Shown: positions 7,816 through 17,229 of the stretch, piece after piece
Layout: every line of letters starts with the position of its first letter
How positions within the stretch are numbered: position 1 is the stretch's first letter
DNA from: Rhodovulum sp. PH10
Lineage (GTDB): Bacteria > Pseudomonadota > Alphaproteobacteria > Rhizobiales > Xanthobacteraceae
Length of the DNA: 63,126 bases
Reading direction: 5' to 3'
NCBI RefSeq assembly: GCF_000293785.1
Contig: NZ_AKZI01000113.1
Coordinates: 1 to 63,126 of the forward strand
Translations under genes and position numbers: made by a program
The notes under the pieces: model-generated
The model's input: only the letters and a program-made list of their open reading frames with translations
The model's database searches: none
What the model was told of the DNA's origin: nothing

Positions 7816-9912
7816 TCAGGCGGCGCGGATCTTCTGCAGGAACCCGTCGATCCGGTGGCGCAGCGTGTCGGACTGGCGGTTCAGCACCTCGGCGCTGGTC
7901 TTCACGCCTTCGGCCGCCGCGCCCGTCGCATCGGCATCGGTCGTCACGCCGGCGATGTTGTCGGACACGGTCATGGTGCGGCGCGCGGCCTCCTGGGTGT
8001 TGCGGGTGATCTCCTGGGTCGCCGCACCCTGCTGCTCGACCGCGGCGGCGATCGAGCTCGCGACCGACGACACCTCGGCGATCGTGCTGCCGATCCGCCG
8101 CATCGCCGCGAGCGCCTGGTCGGCGACCTCGCGGATGGCGCCGACCTGCGAGGAGATGTCCTCGGTCGCCTTGGCGGTCTGGCCGGCCAGCGTCTTGACC
8201 TCGGAGGCGACCACGGCGAACCCCTTGCCGGCCTCGCCGGCGCGCGCCGCCTCGATCGTCGCGTTCAGCGCCAGAAGGTTGGTCTGGTTGGCGATCGCCG
8301 TGATCAGGCTGACGATCTCGCCGATCCGGTGCGCCGCCTCGGTGAGGCCCTGGACGGTGCCGTCGGTCTCCTCGGCCTCGGTCACCGCGCGCTTGGCGAT
8401 GGTCGCCGCGTGGGAGACCTGACGGCCGATCTCTTCCACCGAGGCGCTGAGCTCCTCGGAGGCGGCCGCCACGGTCTGCACGTTGTGCGAGGCGTCGGTG
8501 GAGGCGGCGGCCGCTTCGCGCGCCTGGTCGTTGGTCCGGGCGGCGGTGCCGGTGAGGATGTTGGAGGTCTCCTGCATCTCGCCGGCCGCGCCGGCGAGCG
8601 CCCGCAGCGCCTCGCCGATGCCGGCCTCGAACTCGGCGATGTGGCGCTCGATCGTCTGCTGGCGTTGCACCGCCTGCTCGCGGTTGCGGGTCTCGGCCGC
8701 CTCGATGTGGGCCTTCTCCTCGGCGTTCTGCTTGAAGGTGGCGAGCGCGCCGGCGAGGCTGCCGATCTCGTCCGAGCGGCCGCGATAGGGCACCTCGGTC
8801 GAAAGATCGCCGGCGGCGACCTTCAGCATCGCGGCGCGGATCGCCTGTAGCGGCCCGATCACCCGGCGCGACACCAGCACGATGCCGCCGGCCGCGATCA
8901 CCACCGCGCCGACCAGGAGCACCAGCCGCAGGATCAGATCGGTCCGCGCGGCGTCGACCATATCGCGTGCGTGGCTCTCGGCGACGTCGAGGGCGGTCTC
9001 GGCGACCTCGAGGACGGTCTTCAGACGCGGCACCGAATCGAGGGTCCATTCGCTGGTCGCCATCGCGATCGGCTGGTCGGACGAGAGCATCGCCACGATC
9101 CGCTTGCGCTTGTCGACGAACGCCGGGGCGAAGAAGGACGCCTCGGCCCTGTCGATCGCCTGCACCACGGGCGAGTCCGGGCCGAGCCCGACCCGCAGCG
9201 TCTCCAGCATGGCGAAGGCGCCCCGCCCGTGGCCGACCAGCTCGGCGAGCTGCTCCAAGCCCTCGGGCGACAGCCGCTTCTTGAAGGCGATCGCGTTGGA
9301 GAGCGTGACCGACATGTTGCCGCCGTCCTCCCGCGCCATCCAGGCGGCGTCCTTGATCAGCATCATCTGATCGACGAACGCGTCCTGGCCGCGGGCGCTG
9401 GCTTCGACCGCCCCGCTCATCCGCTGGATCAGCGCGAGCATCGCGGTGGCGGTCGACTGCAGATCCTCGGCGAGCGCCGGGCGCCGCTCGGCTTTCGGCT
9501 TGGCCATGTCGGCGGCGGTGTCGCGATAGAGATCGCCGAGCCTGGCGACCAGCCGGTCGAACTCCGGCAGGTCGGTCTCGCGCCCGGCAAAGTCGATCGC
9601 GGGAAGCATGCGCGACGCCGCCTGCAGCGCCGGCCAGCCGGCCGCGCGCGCGTCGTCGATCTGCTTGCGCTGGCCGGGGTCGATGCTGCCGTCGAGGCCG
9701 AGCGCCCGCACCGTGAGCGCGCGATCGAGCCGCAGGTTCGCCATGGCGCGGAACATCCGCCCCTGCACGTCGGCGACCGCAGCGAGCCGGCTCGCCGCGG
9801 CGAGCTCTCGCGAGGTGCTCCACGCGCCGAGTGCCAGCACCAGAACGAGCCCGGCAGCCATCAGCGCGATGACCGCCTTCAAGAGAATGTTCGACGACAC
9901 CCGGTTCAGCAT
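7816..9912 (-). CDS. Transmembrane methyl-accepting chemotaxis protein
   Basis: A 698-residue chemoreceptor. A membrane helix at about residues 12-30 leads into a roughly 290-residue periplasmic helical ligand domain. A second membrane helix ([19 protein letters not shown]) follows near residue 325, then a HAMP linker with [10 protein letters not shown], and the signalling domain with the tip [20 protein letters not shown]. The ATG at 9912 has an AGAGG site six bases upstream. The ligand is unknown. It lies head to tail with the globin-coupled receptor; their signalling tips are nearly identical, so both probably feed one CheA/CheW array. Together they split the tail gene series of the GTA-like cluster. 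Confidence 0.92.
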   Translation of the reverse strand: MLNRVSSNILLKAVIALMAAGLVLVLALGAWSTSRELAAASRLAAVADVQGRMFRAMANLRLDRALTVRALGLDGSIDPGQRKQIDDARAAGWPALQAASRMLPAIDFAGRETDLPEFDRLVARLGDLYRDTAADMAKPKAERRPALAEDLQSTATAMLALIQRMSGAVEASARGQDAFVDQMMLIKDAAWMAREDGGNMSVTLSNAIAFKKRLSPEGLEQLAELVGHGRGAFAMLETLRVGLGPDSPVVQAIDRAEASFFAPAFVDKRKRIVAMLSSDQPIAMATSEWTLDSVPRLKTVLEVAETALDVAESHARDMVDAARTDLILRLVLLVGAVVIAAGGIVLVSRRVIGPLQAIRAAMLKVAAGDLSTEVPYRGRSDEIGSLAGALATFKQNAEEKAHIEAAETRNREQAVQRQQTIERHIAEFEAGIGEALRALAGAAGEMQETSNILTGTAARTNDQAREAAAASTDASHNVQTVAAASEELSASVEEIGRQVSHAATIAKRAVTEAEETDGTVQGLTEAAHRIGEIVSLITAIANQTNLLALNATIEAARAGEAGKGFAVVASEVKTLAGQTAKATEDISSQVGAIREVADQALAAMRRIGSTIAEVSSVASSIAAAVEQQGAATQEITRNTQEAARRTMTVSDNIAGVTTDADATGAAAEGVKTSAEVLNRQSDTLRHRIDGFLQKIRAA

Positions 9913-10148
9913 GATTGCCTCTGAGTGAGAATTATTCACATCGCACGCTGCACCGAACCTCTTAAATGGACATGAATACGAGCTGGGGGTGAAAGAGAAA
10001 GATGTATTCGATGAATGAATACGTAAAACATCTAGCCGCGGCGGGCTAATAACTATGAAAAAGGAATTGCCGAAAAACCGGTTCGCGCCGGCGCCCGTGC
10101 CGGGATGCCCCGGTGGTCGACCCCGCTCCGGCGACGAGGAGGCGTGTC
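9913..10148. other. AT-rich intergenic region between chemoreceptor and gp10
   Basis: This 236-base divergent gap is much richer in A and T than its surroundings, especially 9925-10080, with words such as GAATTATTCAC and GATGTATTCGATGAATGAAT. It should carry promoters for the chemoreceptor on one side and for the second half of the GTA-like cluster on the other. The unusual composition may reflect the junction of an insertion. Confidence 0.5.
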
Positions 10149-10550
10149 ATGGCCAACCGCCATCGCGGTGAGATCGACGCCGAGCTGAACGGCGTGTCGC
10201 GCCGGCTGGTGCTCACGCTCGGCGCGCTCGCCGAGCTCGAGGCCGCGTGCGGCGCCGACGATCTGGTGGCGCTCGCCGACCGCTTCGCCTCCGGCCGCAT
10301 CAAGGCGGCCGATCTGGTGCGGATCGTCGGCGCCGGCCTGCGCGGCGCAGGCGATGCCGTGACCGATGCCGAGGTCGCGGCGATGACGACGCCGGGCGGC
10401 GCCGCCGGCTTTGCCGCGATCGCCGCCGACCTTTTGGTCGCGACCTTCGGCGCCGGCTCGCCGGTTGGCTCGGCGGCTCCGGGCGGAGAGCGCGGGGATG
10501 CGAGTGCTCAGAAAAACCCTCCGGCGCCGCAGGACAGGGGCAACGGTTGA
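10149..10550 (+). CDS. GTA gp10-like tail assembly protein (GTA TAM family)
   Basis: A 133-residue protein of the small family found after the major tail gene in GTA clusters and often called gene transfer agent family protein. The core (RHRGEIDAELNG, LTLGALAELEAACGADDLVA, ADLVRIVGAGLRGAG) is helical and likely acts in tape measure or tail assembly. The ATG at 10149 is chosen because GAGGAGG lies seven bases upstream; an ATG further up lacks a site. The last 35 residues are low-complexity. Its stop overlaps the TTG start of the next gene. Confidence 0.82.
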   Translation: MANRHRGEIDAELNGVSRRLVLTLGALAELEAACGADDLVALADRFASGRIKAADLVRIVGAGLRGAGDAVTDAEVAAMTTPGGAAGFAAIAADLLVATFGAGSPVGSAAPGGERGDASAQKNPPAPQDRGNG

Positions 10551-10738
10551 AACCGTTTCCCTGGGACGAGGCGATCGGTGTCGGCCTCGCCGTCCTGCGG
10601 CTTTCTCCCGACGTGTTTTGGCGCACCACCCCGCGCGAGCTCGCACTGGCGCTGCGGGCGCGGCACGGGCTTGCACCCGCGCCGCCCGACCGGGCGGTGC
10701 TCGCCGACCTGATGAGGCGGTTTCCCGATGCCCGATGA
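10547..10738 (+). CDS. Phage tail assembly chaperone (GTA gp10.1-like)
   Basis: A 63-residue protein that matches the small GTA tail chaperone (rcc01693 type). Hallmarks are PFPWDEAIGVGLAVLRLSPD near the start, then FWRTTPRELALALRARHG and a short helical tail. The only sensible start is the TTG at 10547, which overlaps the gp10 stop (TTGA) and follows an AGGACAGGGG site, implying translational coupling. Such proteins shield the tape measure before tube assembly. A start this rare is easily missed by gene callers. Confidence 0.78.
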   Translation: MKPFPWDEAIGVGLAVLRLSPDVFWRTTPRELALALRARHGLAPAPPDRAVLADLMRRFPDAR

Positions 10739-11339
10739 CACCGACAAGCTCGTGCAGACGAGCGAAAGCCTCGCCACCGCGACCGAGACGGCGGATGCGC
10801 TGTCGCTCAAGCTCGGCGATCTGGAGAGCGGCGCCGATGCGGTGGCCCGCGCCACCACCCGCGCCTTCACGCAGGCCGTCTCGAGCGGTCGCCAGCTCGA
10901 CGACGTGCTGAAGTCGCTGGCGCTGCGCCTTTCCGATCTCGCGCTCAAATCCGCGCTGCAGCCGCTCACCGGCGGGATCTCCTCGTCGCTGCAGTCTCTC
11001 GTCGGGCTGTTCGGCAGCTTCGGCGGCGGCACGCAGCTGACCGCCGCGAGCGGGGCGATCAAACCGTTCGCGACCGGCGGGGTGATCGGCACGCCGACCT
11101 ATTTTCCGCTCGCGAGCGGCGGGCTCGGGCTCGCCGGCGAGGCGGGGCTGGAGGCGATCGTGCCGCTCGCCCGCGGCGCCGACGGCGCGCTCGGCATCGC
11201 CGCGAGCGGGGGCGGGGGTACCGCGACGCAGGTGACGGTCAACATCGCCGCGCAGGACGTTTCCAGCTTCCGCGGCTCCGAGGTTTATCTCACCGGCCAG
11301 ATCGCCCGCGCCGTCGCCCGCGGGCGGCGCGGACTCTGA
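10728..11339 (+). CDS. Tail tape measure protein (GTA gp11-like)
   Basis: A 203-residue tape measure protein. GTA tape measures are short (about 220 residues), so this length is normal. It opens with a helical Ser/Thr/Ala-rich region and then has the family segment LKSLALRLSDLALKSALQPL. A Gly-rich hydrophobic part follows (GGVIGTPTYFPLASGGLGLA, then GEAGLEAIVPLARG), typical of the C-terminal part of short tape measures. It overlaps the tail chaperone gene by 11 bases. Confidence 0.85.
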   Translation: MPDDTDKLVQTSESLATATETADALSLKLGDLESGADAVARATTRAFTQAVSSGRQLDDVLKSLALRLSDLALKSALQPLTGGISSSLQSLVGLFGSFGGGTQLTAASGAIKPFATGGVIGTPTYFPLASGGLGLAGEAGLEAIVPLARGADGALGIAASGGGGTATQVTVNIAAQDVSSFRGSEVYLTGQIARAVARGRRGL

Positions 11340-11360
11340 TCGAGCAAACCGGGGGTCGGG

Positions 11361-11996
11361 ATGGCCGCCTTCCACGAGGTGCTGTTTCCACTCGACATCG
11401 CGCTGAGAAGCGCGGGCGGGCCGGAGCGGCGCACCGAGATCGTCACGCTCGGCTCCGGCCGCGAGGAGCGCAACGCGCGCTGGGCGCATTCGCGCCGCCG
11501 CTGGGACGCCGGCTACGGCGTGCGCACCATCGCGGCGTTGTCGACGGTGGTGGCCTTCTTCGAGGAGCGGCGCGGCCGTTTGCACGGCTTTCGCTGGCGC
11601 GATCGGCTCGACCATTCGTCCGGCGCGGGCCCGCCGAGCCCGCTCGACCAAGCCCTCGGCACCGGCGACGGCGAGACTGCGGTGTTTCCGCTGGTGAAGA
11701 TCTACGGCTCGGTGCATGCGCCTTATCGGCGGACCATCGAAAAGCCGGTGGCGGGCAGCGTGCGGGTCGCGGTCGGCGGGATCGAGCAGACGGAAGGCGC
11801 AGCCTTCGTGTGCGACACGACGACCGGCGCGGTGACGTTTCTCGGCGGCCACCTGCCGGTCGCGGGCGCCGCCGTCACCGCGGGCTTTCTGTTCGACGTG
11901 CCGGTGCGGTTCGACACCGATTATCTCGAGGTCGATCTGACGGCGTTCGAGGCGGGGGCGATCCCGAAAATTCCGCTGGTCGAGATCAGGCCGTGA
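11361..11996 (+). CDS. Distal tail protein, DUF2460 family (GTA gp12-like)
   Basis: A 211-residue DUF2460 protein forming the ring at the tail tip. Family marks are FHEVLFPLDIALRSAGGPER, the repeated Arg-rich HSRRRWDAGYGVRT, FFEERRGRLHGFRWRDRLDH and the C-terminal VRFDTDYLEVDLTAFEAG. It lies in the normal order gp11-gp12-gp13 with a 21-base gap on each side, consistent with one transcript. Confidence 0.92.
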   Translation: MAAFHEVLFPLDIALRSAGGPERRTEIVTLGSGREERNARWAHSRRRWDAGYGVRTIAALSTVVAFFEERRGRLHGFRWRDRLDHSSGAGPPSPLDQALGTGDGETAVFPLVKIYGSVHAPYRRTIEKPVAGSVRVAVGGIEQTEGAAFVCDTTTGAVTFLGGHLPVAGAAVTAGFLFDVPVRFDTDYLEVDLTAFEAGAIPKIPLVEIRP

Positions 11997-12015
11997 CCGA
12001 CGTCGGAGGTCTTTC

Positions 12016-12870
12016 ATGCGCACTCTTCCGGCCGCTTTGCAGGCAAAGTTGGAGACCGGCGTCACCACGCTGTGCCGCTGCTGGCTGATCCGCCGACGCG
12101 ACGGCGTCGTGCTCGGCTTCACCGATCACGACGAGGACGTTTCGCTCGGCGGGATCGTCTGCCTCGCCGGCACGGGCCTCGACGCCTCGGAGGCGACTGC
12201 ACGGCTCGGGCTGCAGATCGACGGCGGCGAGGTGTCGGGCGCGCTCGCCTCCGACTCGCTCGCGGAGACCGACCTCGCCGCCGGACGATACGACGCCGCA
12301 ACGGTGGAGACGCATCTGGTCGACTGGAGCGAGCCGGCGCTCTCGGTGCTGCTCTTCGCCGGCACGCTCGGCGAGGTGCGCCGCGAAGGTCTCGCCTTCA
12401 CCGCGGAGCTGCGCGGCATCGCCGACCGCTTGGCGCAGACCAGCGGCCGCCTCTACACCGCCGACTGCACCGCAAGTCTCGGCGACGCGAAATGCCGCGT
12501 GGACCTTTCCTCCGCCGCGCATCGCGCCGACGGCACCGTGACGAGCTTGCTCGGTACCTCGATGATGCGGGTGTCGGGCTGCGAGGCATTTGCCGACGGC
12601 GCGTTCACCGCCGGCCGCCTGACATTTGCGAGCGGCGCCAATGCGGGCGTCGAGAGCGAGGTGAAGCGCCACGCGATCGATCCACAGGGTGTCGTCATCA
12701 CCCTGTGGCAAGCGATGCCGGAGCCGATCGCGCCGGGCGATGGATTCGTGATCACGTCGGGCTGCGACAAGCGCTTCGTCACCTGCCGCGACCGCTTTGC
12801 CAACACGGCGAATTTCCGCGGATTTCCGCACATTCCCGGCAACGATTTCGTCATCCGCTATCCGTCCTGA
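12016..12870 (+). CDS. Tail hub protein, DUF2163/BR0599 family (GTA gp13-like)
   Basis: A 284-residue baseplate hub protein. The N-terminal half is DUF2163, with the conserved TLCRCWLIRRRDGVVLGFTD and DHDEDVSLGG segments. The C-terminal 80 residues are the phage BR0599 domain, ending in GCDKRFVTCRDRFANTANFR and GFPHIPGND. Two pairs of Cys (YTADCTA, DAKCRV, GCDK, VTCRD) are as in homologues. In the structure of the Rhodobacter capsulatus particle this protein binds an iron-sulfur cluster through Cys residues, which I recall but did not check here. A GGAGG site precedes the ATG. Confidence 0.92.
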   Translation: MRTLPAALQAKLETGVTTLCRCWLIRRRDGVVLGFTDHDEDVSLGGIVCLAGTGLDASEATARLGLQIDGGEVSGALASDSLAETDLAAGRYDAATVETHLVDWSEPALSVLLFAGTLGEVRREGLAFTAELRGIADRLAQTSGRLYTADCTASLGDAKCRVDLSSAAHRADGTVTSLLGTSMMRVSGCEAFADGAFTAGRLTFASGANAGVESEVKRHAIDPQGVVITLWQAMPEPIAPGDGFVITSGCDKRFVTCRDRFANTANFRGFPHIPGNDFVIRYPS

Positions 12871-12893
12871 TTCACGGCGCTTCGAGACCCACC

Positions 12894-13328
12894 ATGATCG
12901 AACGAGAAAGAATCGTCGCGGAGGCGCGGCGCTGGATCGGCACGCCTTATCGCCACCAAGCGTCGCTGTGCGGCGTCGGTTGTGACTGCCTCGGCCTCGT
13001 ACGCGGCGTGTGGCGCGCGCTCTACGGGGGCGAGCCGGAAGCGCCGCCGCCCTACACGCCGGACTGGGCGGAGGCGCGCGGCCGCGACACGCTGCTCGAG
13101 GCGGCGACACGCCATCTGATCAGGATCGAGCCGTCGGAAGTATCGCCGGGCGACGTGCTGCTGTTTCGCTGGCGTGACAACCTTCCGGCCAAGCACGCGG
13201 CGATCGTCACGACGCGCGAGACGATGGTGCATGCGCACGACGGCGCACGTGTCGCCGAGGTGGCGATCGCGCCATGGTGGCGGCGAAAGCTCGCCGCGGC
13301 GTTCCGCTTTCCCGGTGTCGAAGCGTAG
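12894..13328 (+). CDS. Tail-tip peptidase, NlpC/P60 family (GTA gp14-like)
   Basis: A 144-residue NlpC/P60 cell-wall peptidase of the tail tip. The probable catalytic Cys is Cys32 in GCDCLGLVRGVW and the probable His is His101 in AKHAAIV. It would open the murein of a target cell during entry. The ATG at 12894 begins the family N-terminus (IERERIVAEARRWIGTPYRH). Gene order gp13-gp14-gp15 is intact and spacing is short. Confidence 0.92.
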   Translation: MIERERIVAEARRWIGTPYRHQASLCGVGCDCLGLVRGVWRALYGGEPEAPPPYTPDWAEARGRDTLLEAATRHLIRIEPSEVSPGDVLLFRWRDNLPAKHAAIVTTRETMVHAHDGARVAEVAIAPWWRRKLAAAFRFPGVEA

Positions 13329-13336
13329 GACCTGCC

Positions 13337-16300
13337 ATGGCCGCTCTCGTTCTCTCCGTCGCCGGCGCCGCGGTCGGCAGCGTGTTCGGGCCGATCGGGG
13401 CGATCGCCGGGCGGATCGCCGGCGCGGTCGCCGGCAATCTGATCGACCACGCGCTGCTCGGCGGCGGCAACGACCGAACGGTGGAGGGCCCGCGCCTCGC
13501 CGACCTCGACGTGATGGCCTCGACCGAAGGCGCGCCGATTCCGCGTGTCTACGGCCGGGTGCGCCTGTCCGGCCAGGTAATCTGGGCGACCGATATCGAG
13601 GAGGTGATCTCGACCACCACCGAGACGACCGGCGGCAAGGGGATGGGAGCGTCGAGCACAACCACGACCACCACCTATACCTACTATGCCAACATCGCAG
13701 TCGGCCTGTGCGAAGGGCCGATCGGCCGGGTGGGCCGCATCTGGGCGGACGGCAGTCTGCTCGATCTCGATGGCCTCGTGGTGCGCACCTATTCCGGAGC
13801 CGAGGACCAGACCGCCGATCCGCTGATCGTCGCAAAGGAGCCGGACGGCGCGCCGGCCTATCGCGGCCTCGCTTACGTGGTGTTCGAGCGGCTGCCGCTC
13901 GCTCAGTTCGGCAACCGCATTCCGCAGCTCTCCTTCGAGGTGCTGCGTCCGGTCGGCGCGTTGGAGAAGATGGTGCGCGCGGTGACGCTGATCCCCGGCA
14001 CCACCGAGTTCGGCTACGAGCCCTCCACCGTGGTGCAGGCCCGCGGCCGCGGCGCCTCGAGCCCGGAGAACCGCCACGTCACCACTGCGCCGTCGGACGT
14101 CGAGGTCGCGCTCGACGAGCTCGCCGCCGTGTGCCCGAATCTCGAACGGGTCGCGCTGGTGGTCGCCTGGTTCGGCGACGACCTTCGCACCGGCGTGTGC
14201 ACCGTGCAGCCGGGGGTCGACGACGCGGCGAAAATCACTCATCCGGACACGTGGTCGGTGGCGGGCCTTTCGCGCGCCGAGGCCCATCTCGTCTCGCAGA
14301 TCGACGGCCGCCCGGCTTATGGCGGCACACCCTCCGACGACAGCGTCGTCCATCTGATCAGGTCGCTGAAGGCGCGCGGCTGGAAGGTGACGCTCTATCC
14401 GTTCGTGATGGTGGACATCCCGGCCGGCAACGGGCGGCCCGACCCGTGGAGCGATGCGGGCTCGCAGCCGGTGCATCCGTGGCGTGGCCGCATCACCTGC
14501 GATCCGGCGCCGGGTCGGCCCGGCTCGCCGGACGGCACTGCGGCCGCGCAGGCGCAGATCGATGCCTTTTTCGGTATCGGCTCGGCGACCCCCGACAATT
14601 ACCGAAAGCTCGTGCTGCATTGCGCCTCGCTCGCGGCGGAGGCGGGCGGTGTCGATGCGTTTCTGATCGGCTCGGAGCTGCGCAGCCTCACCCGCGTGCG
14701 CAGCGCCTCCGGCGTCTATCCTGCGGTCGAGGCGCTCGTGACACTCGCGGCCGAGGTGAAGGCGATGCTGGGCGCGGGCACGCTCGTCACCTACGGCGCC
14801 GACTGGACCGAATACGGCGCGCACGTGGTCGACGAGGCGGCCACCGAGATCCGCTTTCCGCTCGATCGTCTGTGGGGCTCGACCGCGATCGATGCGATCG
14901 GCATCGACGATTACGCGCCGTTGTCCGACTGGCGTGACGGTGCCGATCATCTCGACCGCGCGCAAGCCGACACGCCCTACGACCGCGTCTATCTCGCCGC
15001 CAATGTCCGCGCCGGCGAAGCCTTCGATTGGTACTACGCCGACGATGCCGCACGCGCCGCGCAAGCCCGCACGCCGATCACCGACGGCCTGGAAAAACCG
15101 TGGATCCATCGCGCAAAAGATTTCTGGAACTTTTGGAGCAATCCTCATCACGAGCGGGTCGGCGGCGTCGAGCTTTCGGCACCGACCGCCTGGGTGCCGC
15201 AATCGAAGCCGATCTGGCTCACCGAGGTCGGCTGCCCGGCGGTCGACAAGGGCGCCAATCAGCCGAGCGTGTTTCCGGACACCAAATCGTCGGAGAGCGG
15301 CACGCCGTGGTTTTCCAACGGCCGTCGCGACGACGTGATTCAGCGCCGCAGCCTCGAGGCCGTTCTCACGGCATTCGATCCCGCGCTCGGCGCGACCGCG
15401 GGAAATCCGATCTCCTCGGTCTATGGCGGGCCGATGGTGGAGCCCTCCGCGATCCATCTGTGGACCTGGGACGCGCGGCCGTTTCCGATGTTTCCCGCCG
15501 CGACCGAGGTGTGGAGCGAGGGGCCGAACTGGGAGACCGGGCACTGGCTCACCGGCCGGCTCGGCGCGTGCCCGCTCGACGGGCTGATCGCGCAAATCCT
15601 GACCGATGCGGGCGTGACCGGCATCGACACCTCGGCGCTCGCCGACACGCTCGACGGCTATCTGATCGATCGGCCGATGACGCCGCGCGCTGCGATCGAG
15701 CCGTTGGCGCAGGCTTTTGCGTTCGACGCGGTGGCGGACGGGGCGACGCTGGCCTTTCGTCGTCGCGGTGGGCTTCCGGTCGCGGAAATCGACGAGAACG
15801 ATCTGATCACGTCGGACAGTGGCGCCTCGTCCAAGCTCGTCCGCGCGCAGGAGACCGAGCTGCCGGCCGCGGTCGCGATCGGCTTCACCGATCTTGCGAC
15901 CGACTATCGCCGCGCGGCGGTGCAGTCACGCAAGCTGGTCGGCGGCTCGATGGCGGTCTCCCAGGTCGATCTCGCCGCCGTCACCACCCGCAGCGCCGCC
16001 ACGCGGCGCGCAGAAATTCTGCTTCAGGACGCGTGGGCCTCGCGTGAGAGCGCCACGTTCGCACTGCCGCCGAGCCGGCTCGCATTGGCGCCCGGCGACG
16101 TGATCGGCCTCACGGTCGCCGGGCGGCGGCGGCTCGTCGAGGTGCGCGAGCTGGTCGATGCGGGCGCGCGCAGCGTCACGGCGCGGGCAATCGATCCGGA
16201 GGTGTTTTCGTTGCCACTGCCGCGGCTGGCCTGGAGCGCGCCGGTGATGGCGGCCTCCGCCGGCCCGCCGCATCTCCTCGTGATGGCGCTGCCGACCTTG

Positions 16301-17203
16301 CCTGGCGATGCCGACGACGCGCCGGTGCTGCTGCGCGCCGCGGTGTTCGCAAATCCGTGGCCGGGGCCGATCGCGATCTGGCGCTCGTTCGACGGCGCCT
16401 ATTTCGAGCGGATCGCGGTGATGCCGGCGCCGGCCGTGACCGGCGAGACGCTCGACCCGCTCTTTTCCGGCCCGACTGGGCGGTTCGACGTGATAAACCA
16501 GTTTCGTGTGCGGCTCGACGGTGGCGCGCTCGCCTCCGTCAGCGACGAGGCGCTGTTCGCCGGCGCCAATGCCGCGGTGGTGCAGCGGCCGGACGGGGTG
16601 TGCGAGGTGCTTCAGTTCGCGAATGCCGAGCTGGTGGACCAGCGCACCTACATGCTCTCGCGTTTCTTGCGGGGGCAGGCGGGCAGCGAATACGCGATGG
16701 CCGATCCGGTGCCGCCGGGGGCGAGCTTCGTGCGGCTCGGCGAGGCGGTGACGCCGCTGGTGCGGGGGCTGGAAAACCTCGGGCGATCGATCGAGCTGCG
16801 CGCGGTCGCTGCCGACAGGAGCCACGGTGAGGCGAGCGCCACCATTCTTCACGTGACGCCCGACGCGACGGCGGCAAAACCGCTCGCACCGGTGCACGTG
16901 CGGGGACGACGGACGGCCGAGGGTCTCGTGATCAGATGGGTTCGCCGCACCCGGCGCGACGGCGATTCCTGGGAGATTTCCGAGGTGCCGCTCGGCGAAA
17001 GCGTCGAGGCCTACGAGGTCGACATCCTGTCCGGCGACACCGTGCTTCGCACGCTCGGGAGCACGATGCCGAGTGCTCTCTATTCCGCGGCGAGCGAGCT
17101 CGCCGATTTCGGGGCGCCGCAATCGGCGCTCGCAGTACGCGTCTTCCAGCTCTCCGGCACGGTCGGCCGCGGCTTTCCTGCCGCCGTGACGCTCTGGCTC
17201 TGA
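13337..17203 (+). CDS. GTA host-specificity/tail fibre hub protein (gp15-like, TIM barrel)
   Basis: A 1,288-residue megatron-type protein at the tail tip that carries receptor recognition and glycan binding. Residues 1-35 are a Gly/Ala-rich hydrophobic region. A TIM-barrel-like domain runs from about residue 330 to 720, with RSLKARGWKVTLYPFVMVDI, LVTYGADWTEYG, DAIGIDDYAPLSDWRDG and IHLWTWDARPFP. A Phage-tail_3 domain follows at about 760-930 and beta-rich domains fill the C-terminus. The ATG at 13337 is eight bases after the gp14 stop. Length and motifs agree with full-size GTA gp15, so this end of the cluster is intact. Confidence 0.93.
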   Translation: MAALVLSVAGAAVGSVFGPIGAIAGRIAGAVAGNLIDHALLGGGNDRTVEGPRLADLDVMASTEGAPIPRVYGRVRLSGQVIWATDIEEVISTTTETTGGKGMGASSTTTTTTYTYYANIAVGLCEGPIGRVGRIWADGSLLDLDGLVVRTYSGAEDQTADPLIVAKEPDGAPAYRGLAYVVFERLPLAQFGNRIPQLSFEVLRPVGALEKMVRAVTLIPGTTEFGYEPSTVVQARGRGASSPENRHVTTAPSDVEVALDELAAVCPNLERVALVVAWFGDDLRTGVCTVQPGVDDAAKITHPDTWSVAGLSRAEAHLVSQIDGRPAYGGTPSDDSVVHLIRSLKARGWKVTLYPFVMVDIPAGNGRPDPWSDAGSQPVHPWRGRITCDPAPGRPGSPDGTAAAQAQIDAFFGIGSATPDNYRKLVLHCASLAAEAGGVDAFLIGSELRSLTRVRSASGVYPAVEALVTLAAEVKAMLGAGTLVTYGADWTEYGAHVVDEAATEIRFPLDRLWGSTAIDAIGIDDYAPLSDWRDGADHLDRAQADTPYDRVYLAANVRAGEAFDWYYADDAARAAQARTPITDGLEKPWIHRAKDFWNFWSNPHHERVGGVELSAPTAWVPQSKPIWLTEVGCPAVDKGANQPSVFPDTKSSESGTPWFSNGRRDDVIQRRSLEAVLTAFDPALGATAGNPISSVYGGPMVEPSAIHLWTWDARPFPMFPAATEVWSEGPNWETGHWLTGRLGACPLDGLIAQILTDAGVTGIDTSALADTLDGYLIDRPMTPRAAIEPLAQAFAFDAVADGATLAFRRRGGLPVAEIDENDLITSDSGASSKLVRAQETELPAAVAIGFTDLATDYRRAAVQSRKLVGGSMAVSQVDLAAVTTRSAATRRAEILLQDAWASRESATFALPPSRLALAPGDVIGLTVAGRRRLVEVRELVDAGARSVTARAIDPEVFSLPLPRLAWSAPVMAASAGPPHLLVMALPTLPGDADDAPVLLRAAVFANPWPGPIAIWRSFDGAYFERIAVMPAPAVTGETLDPLFSGPTGRFDVINQFRVRLDGGALASVSDEALFAGANAAVVQRPDGVCEVLQFANAELVDQRTYMLSRFLRGQAGSEYAMADPVPPGASFVRLGEAVTPLVRGLENLGRSIELRAVAADRSHGEASATILHVTPDATAAKPLAPVHVRGRRTAEGLVIRWVRRTRRDGDSWEISEVPLGESVEAYEVDILSGDTVLRTLGSTMPSALYSAASELADFGAPQSALAVRVFQLSGTVGRGFPAAVTLWL

Positions 17204-17229
17204 TCATTTCCTCACAAGACGGGACTCTC

